The position numbers were made by a program, and so were the translations under genes. From positions 1 to 5,599 of the forward strand of contig CATZPU010000090.1 of assembly GCA_958422845.1 (NCBI GenBank): a stretch of 5,599 bases of DNA, written 5' to 3'. Below are positions 1-5,548 of this stretch, in pieces. Source of the DNA: an uncultured Lachnospiraceae bacterium (GTDB lineage Bacteria; Bacillota; Clostridia; Lachnospirales; Lachnospiraceae). The first letter of the stretch is position 1. Each line of letters opens with the position of its first letter. Below the pieces are notes generated by a model. That model was not told the DNA's origin, did not search any database, and was given only the letters and a program-made list of their open reading frames with translations.

Positions 1-357
1 GTGACGCAGAGAAGGCTGCCGATGATGAAAAATGAGACGCCGGCGGAGTCTTCCGTGTTTGTCAACGGCGCTCTGCGCATCGACTATGCGGCGGGCTGCG
101 CCTATCTCAATGAAGAAGAGCTGCATCTGACGCCGATCGAGTACAAGCTTTTGTGTCTGCTGTCCAGAAATGTGGGGAAAGTGCTGACGCATACGTTCAT
201 CACACAGAATATCTGGGGCAGCAGCTGGGAAAATGATGTTGCATCGCTGCGCGTCTTTATGGCTACGCTTCGGAAAAAGATAGAAAAAGGCGCAGATTCG
301 CCTCAGTATATCCAGACGCACATCGGCGTGGGGTACCGGATGATAAAGGTGGAGTAG
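1..357 (+). CDS. kdpE: KdpE-like response regulator, C-terminal DNA-binding part (5' end outside window)
   Basis: The open frame runs from the first base of the window, so the GTG at position 1 is not taken as the true start; the N-terminal receiver domain should lie upstream. Residues 1-22 look like the inter-domain linker. Residues about 25-118 form an OmpR/PhoB-type winged helix: a beta strand around VNGALRIDY, then HLTPIEYKLLCLL (the first helix, very close to the E. coli KdpE HLTPIEF segment), VLTHTFITQNIWG, the recognition helix region SLRVFMATLRKKIE, and the wing IGVGYRM. In the Kdp system KdpE is phosphorylated by the KdpD kinase and activates high-affinity potassium uptake. No kdp transport genes or kinase are visible here, so the assignment to Kdp rests on similarity of the output domain only; another OmpR-family regulator is possible. 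A strong terminator follows 9 bases after the stop, so this gene ends its operon. Confidence 0.8.
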   Translation: MTQRRLPMMKNETPAESSVFVNGALRIDYAAGCAYLNEEELHLTPIEYKLLCLLSRNVGKVLTHTFITQNIWGSSWENDVASLRVFMATLRKKIEKGADSPQYIQTHIGVGYRMIKVE

Positions 358-365
358 TCTTGATT

Positions 366-402
366 GAGGCACGGTCGTTTTAAGCGGCTGTGCTTCTTTT
401 TT
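366..402 (+). terminator. Intrinsic terminator after the response regulator gene
   Basis: Bases 366-377 pair along their whole length with 385-396 (12 base pairs, three of them G-U) around a 7-base loop. The stem is followed at once by six T residues (397-402). Position and form fit a rho-independent terminator for the regulator operon and separate it from the downstream phosphodiesterase gene. Confidence 0.9.
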
Positions 403-445
403 CTGTATATTCCGCAGGGGAAAGATCACGCTGTTTACCGCAGCA

Positions 446-460
446 TATACACGATGTATA
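446..460. promoter_or_regulatory. Perfect dyad TATACA-CGA-TGTATA, candidate operator
   Basis: Two perfect 6-base arms (446-451 and 455-460) are separated by 3 bases and lie 5 bases upstream of the putative -35 box at 466. That is where an activator or overlapping repressor would bind. A further ATATACA/TGTATAT relation exists with bases 404-410. I do not recognise the regulator. It resembles TACA-N-TGTA operators in form, but the 3-base centre does not match the 2-base centre of BlaI/CopY-type sites. Confidence 0.35.
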
Positions 461-465
461 AATAA

Positions 466-493
466 TTGCGTTTGCGTGAAAAAATAGTATAAT
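466..493 (+). promoter_or_regulatory. Sigma-A-like promoter for the phosphodiesterase gene
   Basis: A perfect TATAAT at 488-493 lies 16 bases downstream of TTGCGT at 466-471 (four of six matches to the -35 consensus). Transcription would start near base 500, giving a leader of about 90 bases before the ATG at 592. It sits just after the upstream terminator and no competing promoter is visible. Confidence 0.7.
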
Positions 494-524
494 AGAACTG
501 TGTAAATGTATCAGATTCTTGTAG

Positions 525-552
525 TTTAAGAATGTATATTTAAGAACGTATA
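525..552 (+). repeat. 14-bp tandem direct repeat in the inferred 5' leader
   Basis: TTTAAGAATGTATA (525-538) is followed without a gap by TTTAAGAACGTATA (539-552), 13 of 14 bases identical. The first copy also takes part in an inverted repeat: ATTCTT at 515-520 against AAGAAT at 528-533 with a 7-base loop. The repeat lies between the inferred transcription start and the phosphodiesterase start codon. It could be a tandem protein-binding site or an RNA element; its function is unknown. Confidence 0.6.
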
Positions 553-591
553 TTTTATGGTTCTGTTTCAGAAAAGGATGGCGGTTTTACG

Positions 592-1407
592 ATGAAAAAC
601 GAAGCGGGTATTGCACTTGGAGCAGTGCTTATGTATTTTCTGGCAATTATGCCGGGACACAGAAAAGTGAGAAATTCCGTAAAGGGAAAATATTATGCGC
701 ACAGAGGGCTGCATGATGGAGAAGCCGGAATACCGGAGAACACGATGGCTGCCTTTCGCAGAGCTGTTGATGCGGGATTTGGGATAGAGCTTGACGTACA
801 GCTTACAAAAGATGAGGAGGTCGTCGTTTTTCATGATTTTGATCTGAAGCGCGTATGCAGTGCGGAAGGTGAGGTCAGTGATTTTACGTATGAACAGCTT
901 CAGGCTTTTTCGATCTGCAAGACGCAGGAGCGCATACCGAAGCTTAGCGATGTTTTAAAGCTCGTGCAGGGAAAAGTACCGCTTCTTGTAGAACTCAAAT
1001 ATAAAGGGGTGGAGAGCCGTATCTGCGAGCGCACCGATGAAGTGATGCGGCAGTACCGCGGTGAGTATGCGATAGAATCCTTCCATCCGAGGGCGCTGTG
1101 GTGGTACCGCAGGCACAGACCGGAGATCTGCCGCGGACAGCTTGCGATGAATTTTCAGAGGCAGGAGGGGCTTTATCATCCGGCATATCTGATGGTGCGG
1201 CATCTGCTGTTTAATTTCCTCGGAAAGCCGGATTTTATCGCATATGATATTCGTGACAGACAGGCTGTTTCCAAAAATATCTGCCGCCGCATCTTCGGCT
1301 GTCCTTCGGCGGCGTGGACGGTGCGTTCCGGCAGACAGCTTGAAGAGGCGAAACCGTATTACGATTCTTTTATTTTTGAAGGCTTTCTGCCTGTACAAAC
1401 GGAATAG
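592..1407 (+). CDS. Glycerophosphodiester phosphodiesterase, N-terminally membrane anchored
   Basis: The 271-residue product belongs to the GDPD family (TIM-barrel phosphodiesterase), which hydrolyses glycerophosphodiesters from phospholipid turnover to glycerol 3-phosphate and an alcohol. Visible catalytic and metal-site motifs are His37-Arg38-Gly, Pro-Glu49-Asn-Thr, Glu66-Leu-Asp68, His81-Asp82, Glu134-Leu-Lys136 and Glu162-Ser-Phe, in the usual order. Residues 5-20 form one hydrophobic segment with no signal-peptidase site that I can see, suggesting a membrane anchor. The flank after it (His-Arg-Lys...Arg) is more positive than the N-terminus, which by the positive-inside rule hints that the catalytic domain faces the cytoplasm, but this is weak. 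The ATG at 592 is preceded by AAAAGGA (572-578) at a rather long 13-base spacing; the next Met codons (631, 649) would lose the hydrophobic segment. No terminator is evident between its stop and the next promoter. The substrate cannot be told from the sequence. Confidence 0.9.
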   Translation: MKNEAGIALGAVLMYFLAIMPGHRKVRNSVKGKYYAHRGLHDGEAGIPENTMAAFRRAVDAGFGIELDVQLTKDEEVVVFHDFDLKRVCSAEGEVSDFTYEQLQAFSICKTQERIPKLSDVLKLVQGKVPLLVELKYKGVESRICERTDEVMRQYRGEYAIESFHPRALWWYRRHRPEICRGQLAMNFQRQEGLYHPAYLMVRHLLFNFLGKPDFIAYDIRDRQAVSKNICRRIFGCPSAAWTVRSGRQLEEAKPYYDSFIFEGFLPVQTE

Positions 1408-1433
1408 TATTTGTGCAAAATGACATATTTTTG

Positions 1434-1462
1434 TTGTGAAATAAGCTAAAATAAGGTATACT
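1434..1462 (+). promoter_or_regulatory. Sigma-A-like promoter for the phosphofructokinase gene
   Basis: TTGTGA (1434-1439) and TATACT (1457-1462) are separated by exactly 17 bases. The inferred transcription start is near base 1469, which gives a leader of about 45 bases before the ATG at 1515. This start makes the upstream in-frame ATG at 1473 an unlikely initiation codon, since it would lie almost at the 5' end of the mRNA. Confidence 0.75.
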
Positions 1463-1500
1463 TATATCATTCATGCAGGAGGAAACTGCAAATATTTGTA

Positions 1501-1505
1501 AAGGA
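1501..1505 (+). promoter_or_regulatory. Ribosome binding site that sets the phosphofructokinase start
   Basis: AAGGA lies 9 bases before the ATG at 1515. The in-frame ATG at 1473 has no Shine-Dalgarno sequence upstream; the AGGAGG at 1477-1482 lies just after that ATG and 32 bases before the chosen start, too far to serve it. Confidence 0.7.
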
Positions 1506-1514
1506 CGTGATAGA

Positions 1515-2588
1515 ATGAAACGGATTGGTCTGTTGACGAGCGGAGGCGACTGTCAGGCGCTCAACGCAACGATGCGCGGTGTAGTAAAGGGGCTTTCAAG
1601 CAATATCGATGAGCTTGAGGTCTACGGTTTCATGAACGGCTATAAGGGCCTGATCTACGGGGATTACCGGCTGCTTACATCTAAGGATTTTTCCGGTATA
1701 CTGACGAAGGGAGGCACGATCCTCGGTTCTTCGAGACAGCCGTTCAAGCTGATGCGTGAGCCGGATGAGAAGGGGCTTGACAAGGTCGAGGCAATGAAGC
1801 AGAATTATTATAAGCTGCGTCTTGACTGTCTCGTGATCCTTGGCGGAAACGGCACGCAGAAAACGGCGAATCTGCTGCGCGAGGAAGGACTGAATATCAT
1901 TCATCTTCCTAAGACGATCGATAATGACATCTGGGGAACAGATATGACATTCGGCTTTTACAGCGCTGTAAATATCGCTACAGATGCGATCGACTGCATC
2001 CACACGACTGCCGCATCCCACAACCGCGTATTTATCGTGGAGATCATGGGACATAAGGTAGGATGGCTGACGCTGTACGCAGGCATTGCAGGAGGCGCGG
2101 ATATTATTCTTATTCCTGAGATTCCGTACGATATTAAGAAGGTCATTGCGGCTATTGACAGACGTACAAAAGCAGGAAAGGGCTTTACGGTGCTTGCAGT
2201 TGCCGAGGGCGCTATCTCGAAGCAGGATGCGAAGCTGAGTAAGAAAGAATATAAGAAAAAGATCGAAGAGAAAAAATATCCTTCCGTTGCATACGAGCTT
2301 GCAGAGGAGATCAAGGCTGCGAACGGACCGGAGGTGCGTATCACGGTTCCGGGACATACGCAAAGAGGCGGAAGCCCGTGTCCGTATGATCGTGTGCTCT
2401 CTACGAGAATCGGCGTGACGGCTGCCGATCTGATCATGAAGGAGCAGTACGGCTACATGGTCGGCATCGTGAACGGAAAGATGAAGAAAGTGCCGCTTGC
2501 CGAGGTTTCCGGTAAGCTTAAGATGGTAGATCCGAAAGATCAGATCATTCAGGAAGCGAAGCTTATGGGCATTAGTTTCGGAGACTGA
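1515..2588 (+). CDS. pfkA: 6-phosphofructokinase (Gly104/Lys124 type)
   Basis: The 357-residue protein is a PfkA-superfamily enzyme that phosphorylates fructose 6-phosphate to fructose 1,6-bisphosphate, the committing step of glycolysis. Motifs in order: phosphoryl-donor loop TSGGDCQALN (8-17), GGNGT (110-114), catalytic PKTIDND (132-138, base Asp136), SHNR (168-171), EIMGHKVGW (176-184), and the sugar-phosphate site GHTQRGGSP (280-288). Compared with E. coli PfkA, the donor-selecting positions 104 and 124 are Gly113 and Lys133. Pyrophosphate enzymes normally have Asp at 104, while Gly/Lys is known from ATP-using enzymes of the actinomycete-type group, so ATP is the likelier donor. Position 103, Asp in E. 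coli, is Asn112 here, and the first loop has QALN where PGMN or PGLN is usual. The protein is longer than E. coli PfkA (320), with a Lys-rich insert around 240-255. It probably forms its own transcription unit. The ATP or pyrophosphate choice remains an inference. Confidence 0.92.
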   Translation: MKRIGLLTSGGDCQALNATMRGVVKGLSSNIDELEVYGFMNGYKGLIYGDYRLLTSKDFSGILTKGGTILGSSRQPFKLMREPDEKGLDKVEAMKQNYYKLRLDCLVILGGNGTQKTANLLREEGLNIIHLPKTIDNDIWGTDMTFGFYSAVNIATDAIDCIHTTAASHNRVFIVEIMGHKVGWLTLYAGIAGGADIILIPEIPYDIKKVIAAIDRRTKAGKGFTVLAVAEGAISKQDAKLSKKEYKKKIEEKKYPSVAYELAEEIKAANGPEVRITVPGHTQRGGSPCPYDRVLSTRIGVTAADLIMKEQYGYMVGIVNGKMKKVPLAEVSGKLKMVDPKDQIIQEAKLMGISFGD

Positions 2589-2629
2589 TCCGGCAAAGAC
2601 AGATACGCACAGAAATAGAAGCAGGATAT

Positions 2630-2675
2630 CGAAGACCGGCTGTGTCACAGCGCTCAGGTCTTCGTGATAAGACTG
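2630..2675 (+). other. Inverted repeats with alternative pairing upstream of dnaX
   Basis: CGAAGACC (2630-2637) is the exact reverse complement of GGTCTTCG (2657-2664). Inside the loop lies a perfect odd palindrome, GCTGTG-T-CACAGC (2639-2651). The 3' arm can instead pair downstream: GTCTT (2658-2662) with AAGAC (2669-2673) across a 6-base loop. The mutually exclusive arms recall an attenuator or leader switch, but no T tract follows directly. I could not find the conserved signal recognition particle RNA core, a tRNA T-loop or a riboswitch consensus that I know. The stretch could be the 3' untranslated end of the phosphofructokinase mRNA, a dnaX leader or a small RNA. Confidence 0.45.
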
Positions 2676-2693
2676 TGTGAAGAAGATGGAAGA

Positions 2694-2739
2694 GGGGCTG
2701 CTGTACAAGTCTGACGTTGTGCAACAGCTCCCGTATTTT
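2694..2739 (+). terminator. Long hairpin with weak T-rich tail; possible terminator or attenuator
   Basis: Bases 2694-2708 pair with 2717-2731 over 15 positions (14 pairs, two of them G-U, with one C-A mismatch) around an 8-base loop. The stem is followed by CGTATTTT (2732-2739), a short and interrupted U tract. It may end the phosphofructokinase transcript partially or regulate read-through into dnaX. A poor promoter-like pair, CTGACG (2711-2716) and TATTTT (2734-2739) at 17 bases, overlaps the same stretch and is the only dnaX promoter candidate I see. Confidence 0.4.
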
Positions 2740-2758
2740 GTGGCAGAAAAAGACAGAC

Positions 2759-2763
2759 AGGAG
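2759..2763 (+). promoter_or_regulatory. Ribosome binding site of dnaX
   Basis: AGGAG lies 7 bases before the ATG at 2771. It decides against the upstream in-frame TTG at 2717, which would add 18 residues unlike any DnaX N-terminus and falls within the 3' arm of the 2694-2731 hairpin. Confidence 0.85.
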
Positions 2764-2770
2764 ATGGAGT

Positions 2771-4552
2771 ATGGGCTATACAGCATTGTACCGTAAATTC
2801 AGACCGGATACCTTTGCAGATGTAAAGGGACAGGATCATATCGTAAAGACACTGCGCAATCAGATCATGGCAGACCGTATCGGACATGCGTATCTGTTCT
2901 GCGGTACGCGTGGTACCGGAAAGACGACGATCGCGAAGATTTTTGCAAAGGCAGTAAACTGCGAGCACCCGATCGACGGGAATCCGTGCAACGAATGTGC
3001 GTCATGCCGTGCGATCGCTTCCGGCGCGTCTATGAACGTGATCGAGATCGACGCAGCGTCAAACAACGGTGTGGACAATATCCGTGAGATTCGGGAAGAG
3101 GTCGCATATTCTCCGGCGGACGGAAAATACAAGGTGTATATCATAGACGAGGTGCATATGCTCTCGATCGGGGCATTTAATGCGCTGCTTAAGACGCTTG
3201 AAGAGCCTCCGTCTTATGTCATCTTCATTCTGGCAACGACGGAGGCGCACAAGATTCCTGTGACGATACTGTCAAGATGCCAGAGGTATGATTTCCGAAG
3301 GATCGCACAGGAGACGATACAGTCGAGACTGCAGGAGCTTATGGAGCAGGAGAAAGTCGAGGTCGAAGAGCGGGCGCTGCGTTATATTGCAAAGAAGGGA
3401 GACGGTTCCCTTCGTGACGCCTTAAGTCTTTTGGATCAGTGTATTGCTTTTTATCTTGGGGAAACGCTGACGTATGACCGTGTACTGGAGGTGCTTGGCG
3501 CTGTAGATACGGAAGTGTTCAGCGATCTGCTCCGCAAGATTTTAAAGGAGGATCTTGTAGCTGCGATTGGCACGCTTGAGAAGCTTATCATGCAGGGGCG
3601 CGATCTGACGCAGTTTGTCAATGATTTTACATGGTATATGCGCAATCTCATGCTGATCAAAGCATCGGATGATATGGAGGATGTGCTCGATGTCTCCACC
3701 GAGAATCTGGCGCAGCTTCGCGAGGAGGCGGGGCTGATCCGCAGCGATACGCTCATGCGGTTTATCAGGATCTTTTCGGAGCTTGCCAATAATATCCGCT
3801 ATGCGACGAATAAGAGAGTGCTTCTGGAACTTGCGCTGATCAAACTGTGCAAGCCGGAGTCACAAAGGGACGAGCTTTCTTATATCGAGCGTATCAGGAA
3901 GCTGGAACGGCGGATGGAAGAGCTGCTTTCCGGAAGATTCGTGATCGCAGGCGCACCGCAGTCAGGCAGTTATGCAGGAAATGCAGGCGCATCGGGGCAG
4001 GCAGGCAGCTATGCGGGCGGTGCAGGATATGCGAACGGAAGCTATGCCGGAGCGACAGGAGATTACAGCGCAATGTCCGATGAGGCGTTTGCGGCAGGTT
4101 TCGGAGTGAATGGATCGGGATACGGCGGTGAAGGAACGGCAGAAAACGGCGGATACGGCGGGCAGGGTTCCTCGTCCGGCATGATGCAGTATCCCAAGGC
4201 TGCGCCGGAGGATCTGCAGAAGGTGCGTTCGATGTGGAAAAGCATTATCGGGGATACTTCGGGGATGTTCCGCGTCGTGCTTTCGGCGGCAGAGCCGAAG
4301 TTTAATGTACAGGACGCATCAGATATGAAGCTGTACGTCGTGTTTGCAGATTTTCTTGCAGAACGGTATATTGACAACAAAGACCGCAAGGCAGAGCTTG
4401 AGCAGATCATTGCCGACCGTACCGGAAAACAGATTGAAGTCAAATTTGTACTTGCAGCGGATGAGGGGATTCAGAAAGGCTCGCTGTCCGCAATTGAAAT
4501 CGACGAAAGAATTCATGAATTTATTCATACAGATATAGAAATTGAAGAATAA
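2771..4552 (+). CDS. dnaX: DNA polymerase III clamp-loader subunit tau (gamma/tau)
   Basis: The 593-residue protein is the ATPase of the clamp loader, which opens and loads the beta sliding clamp and links the polymerase cores at the fork. It starts with the family-typical [15 protein letters not shown]+ elements follow: Walker A GTRGTGKT (45-52), a zinc-binding set Cys64, Cys73, Cys76, Cys79, Walker [10 protein letters not shown] (122-130), sensor 1 in LATTE (154-158), the SRC arginine finger (168-170) and the lid motif [14 protein letters not shown] (210-223). The oligomerisation domain runs to about 365, followed by a short charged helix (369-388). Residues 394-473 are a low-complexity linker with 25 Gly, 7 Tyr and three SYAG copies. 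A conserved tau-like C-terminal region (477-593) follows. No A-rich slippery site like that of E. coli is seen near the domain III/linker junction. The gene heads the dnaX-ybaB-recR cluster, 182 bases after the phosphofructokinase stop. Confidence 0.97.
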   Translation: MGYTALYRKFRPDTFADVKGQDHIVKTLRNQIMADRIGHAYLFCGTRGTGKTTIAKIFAKAVNCEHPIDGNPCNECASCRAIASGASMNVIEIDAASNNGVDNIREIREEVAYSPADGKYKVYIIDEVHMLSIGAFNALLKTLEEPPSYVIFILATTEAHKIPVTILSRCQRYDFRRIAQETIQSRLQELMEQEKVEVEERALRYIAKKGDGSLRDALSLLDQCIAFYLGETLTYDRVLEVLGAVDTEVFSDLLRKILKEDLVAAIGTLEKLIMQGRDLTQFVNDFTWYMRNLMLIKASDDMEDVLDVSTENLAQLREEAGLIRSDTLMRFIRIFSELANNIRYATNKRVLLELALIKLCKPESQRDELSYIERIRKLERRMEELLSGRFVIAGAPQSGSYAGNAGASGQAGSYAGGAGYANGSYAGATGDYSAMSDEAFAAGFGVNGSGYGGEGTAENGGYGGQGSSSGMMQYPKAAPEDLQKVRSMWKSIIGDTSGMFRVVLSAAEPKFNVQDASDMKLYVVFADFLAERYIDNKDRKAELEQIIADRTGKQIEVKFVLAADEGIQKGSLSAIEIDERIHEFIHTDIEIEE

Positions 4553-4557
4553 AACTG

Positions 4558-4585
4558 GTACAATGGGCACGAGTGCGAATTGTAC
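4558..4585 (+). repeat. Compact hairpin in the dnaX-ybaB spacer
   Basis: GTACAAT (4558-4564) is the exact reverse complement of ATTGTAC (4579-4585). Inside, GCA (4567-4569) can pair with TGC (4574-4576) around a CGAG tetraloop, leaving a small purine internal loop. No T tract follows, so it is not an intrinsic terminator. It could be an mRNA processing or stability element or a protein-binding dyad. Confidence 0.5.
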
Positions 4586-4597
4586 AGCAAGAAAGAT

Positions 4598-4602
4598 GGA
4601 GG
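4598..4602 (+). promoter_or_regulatory. Ribosome binding site of ybaB
   Basis: GGAGG lies 8 bases before the ATG at 4611. In-frame ATGs at 4596 and 4605 overlap or crowd this site, and the one at 4542 would lie inside dnaX, so 4611 is the start. Confidence 0.88.
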
Positions 4603-4610
4603 AAATGATT

Positions 4611-4952
4611 ATGGCAAAGCGTGGAGGATTCCCGGGAGGTATGCCGGGCAACATGAATAACCTGATGAAGCAGGCGCAGAAGATGCAGAAGCAGATGGAG
4701 GAGAACCAGAGAGCGCTGGAGGAAAAGGAATTTACGGCGGCCGCAGGCGGCGGAGCAGTCGAGGTGACGATCTCCGGCAAAAAGGAAGTCGTAAAAGTAA
4801 AGCTTTCTGAGGAAGTAGTCGATCCGGATGATATTGAAATGCTTGAGGATCTGATCGTAGCGGCAACGAATGAAGCGCTGCGTCAGGTAGAAGAGGCTGC
4901 CGCCTCTGCAATGTCGAAGCTGACAGGCGGTCTGGGAGGATTTGGATTCTGA
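4611..4952 (+). CDS. ebfC: YbaB/EbfC family nucleoid-associated DNA-binding protein
   Basis: The 113-residue product has the normal length and layout of the YbaB/EbfC family, small dimeric proteins that bind DNA and are thought to influence nucleoid structure and gene expression. The N-terminus is Gly/Met-rich (about 5-15). A charged, Met/Gln-rich helix covers about 16-38 ([19 protein letters not shown]). The central beta region holds the family-typical [20 protein letters not shown] (47-66), followed by a helix with [11 protein letters not shown] (81-91), and the Gly/Phe-rich tail GGLGGFGF. It lies 58 bases after dnaX and overlaps recR by one base (TGATG), so co-transcription and coupled translation are likely. 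The same order in many Firmicutes supports a link with RecR-dependent repair or replication, but a direct role is not established by this sequence. Confidence 0.95.
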   Translation: MAKRGGFPGGMPGNMNNLMKQAQKMQKQMEENQRALEEKEFTAAAGGGAVEVTISGKKEVVKVKLSEEVVDPDDIEMLEDLIVAATNEALRQVEEAAASAMSKLTGGLGGFGF

Positions 4953-5548
4953 TGGATTACTATGGAAGCCAGATGACAAAGCTGATAGAGCAGCTTTCAT
5001 CTCTGCCGGGCATTGGCGGAAAATCCGCACAGCGTCTGGCGTTTCATATTGTGCATATGCCGAAGGAGCAGGTGGCGCAGCTTACGGCAGCGATCACAGA
5101 TGCAAGGGAAAATATCCGTTATTGCAGCGAGTGTTATACGCTGACGGATCAGGAGACTTGCCCGATATGCAGCAATCCGAACCGTGACAAAAAAACGATC
5201 ATGGTGGTGGAGAGCACGCGAGATCTGGCGGCATATGAAAAGACGGGAAAATACGAGGGCGTGTACCACGTACTGCACGGAGCGATCTCTCCGATGCTCG
5301 GTATCGGTCCTGCCGACATTAAGCTAAAAGAGCTGATGCAGCGTCTGCAGGGAGATGTCGAGGAAGTGATCATAGCGACGAATTCCAGTCTTGAGGGAGA
5401 AACGACTGCAATGTACATCAGCAAGCTGATCAAGCCGACAGGCATCAAAGTCAGCCGTATCGCAAGCGGCGTGCCGGTAGGCGGCGATCTGGAATACATT
5501 GACGAGGTGACGCTGCTGCGTGCGCTTGAGGGACGCGTGGCTCTGTAA
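4952..5548 (+). CDS. recR: Recombination mediator protein RecR
   Basis: The 198-residue protein has the standard RecR length and all its parts: a helix-hairpin-helix ([16 protein letters not shown], 18-33), a four-cysteine zinc finger (Cys58, Cys61, Cys70, Cys73), a Toprim domain from about 82 (IMVVEST with Glu87, then Asp91, and [10 protein letters not shown] at 144-153), and the C-terminal [16 protein letters not shown] segment (173-188). RecR acts with RecO, and in some settings RecF, to load RecA onto SSB-coated single-stranded DNA during gap and break repair. The ATG at 4952-4954 shares its A with the TGA of ybaB. GGGAGG at 4934-4939, within ybaB, sits 12 bases upstream, so translation is probably coupled. 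No terminator is found in the 51 bases after the stop, so the transcript may continue beyond the window. Confidence 0.98.
   Translation: MDYYGSQMTKLIEQLSSLPGIGGKSAQRLAFHIVHMPKEQVAQLTAAITDARENIRYCSECYTLTDQETCPICSNPNRDKKTIMVVESTRDLAAYEKTGKYEGVYHVLHGAISPMLGIGPADIKLKELMQRLQGDVEEVIIATNSSLEGETTAMYISKLIKPTGIKVSRIASGVPVGGDLEYIDEVTLLRALEGRVAL

Noticed and set aside
404..451. TGTATAT / ATATACA inverted repeat with 34-base spacing
   Set aside because: AT-rich arms at long distance; the tighter dyad at 446-460 uses the same bases and is the better explanation.
1283..1313. Strong GCCGCCG / CGGCGGC inverted repeat with a 17-base loop
   Set aside because: It lies inside the phosphodiesterase coding sequence, where it encodes Arg/Ser-Ala-Ala codons, and no T tract follows; probably a coding coincidence.
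2589..2770. Signal recognition particle (small cytoplasmic) RNA or tRNA-Ser next to dnaX
   Set aside because: I looked for the conserved SRP GGAAGGAAGCAG-type core and for a tRNA TTCGA T-loop and found neither.
1596..2786. A 396-codon open frame on the minus strand opposite the phosphofructokinase
   Set aside because: It is a shadow of the real gene's codon use. Its translation is rich in His, Arg, Leu, Ser and Cys, shows no recognisable domain, and the sense strand has a full family motif set.
3847..4083. 78-codon plus-strand frame inside dnaX rich in Arg
   Set aside because: Out-of-frame reading of the dnaX linker region; no ribosome binding site or family resemblance.
5189..5195. Run of seven A residues in recR as a frameshift site
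   Set aside because: In the reading frame it is AAA-AAA-ACG after a C, so the heptamer rule for -1 slippage is not met, and RecR is intact full length.
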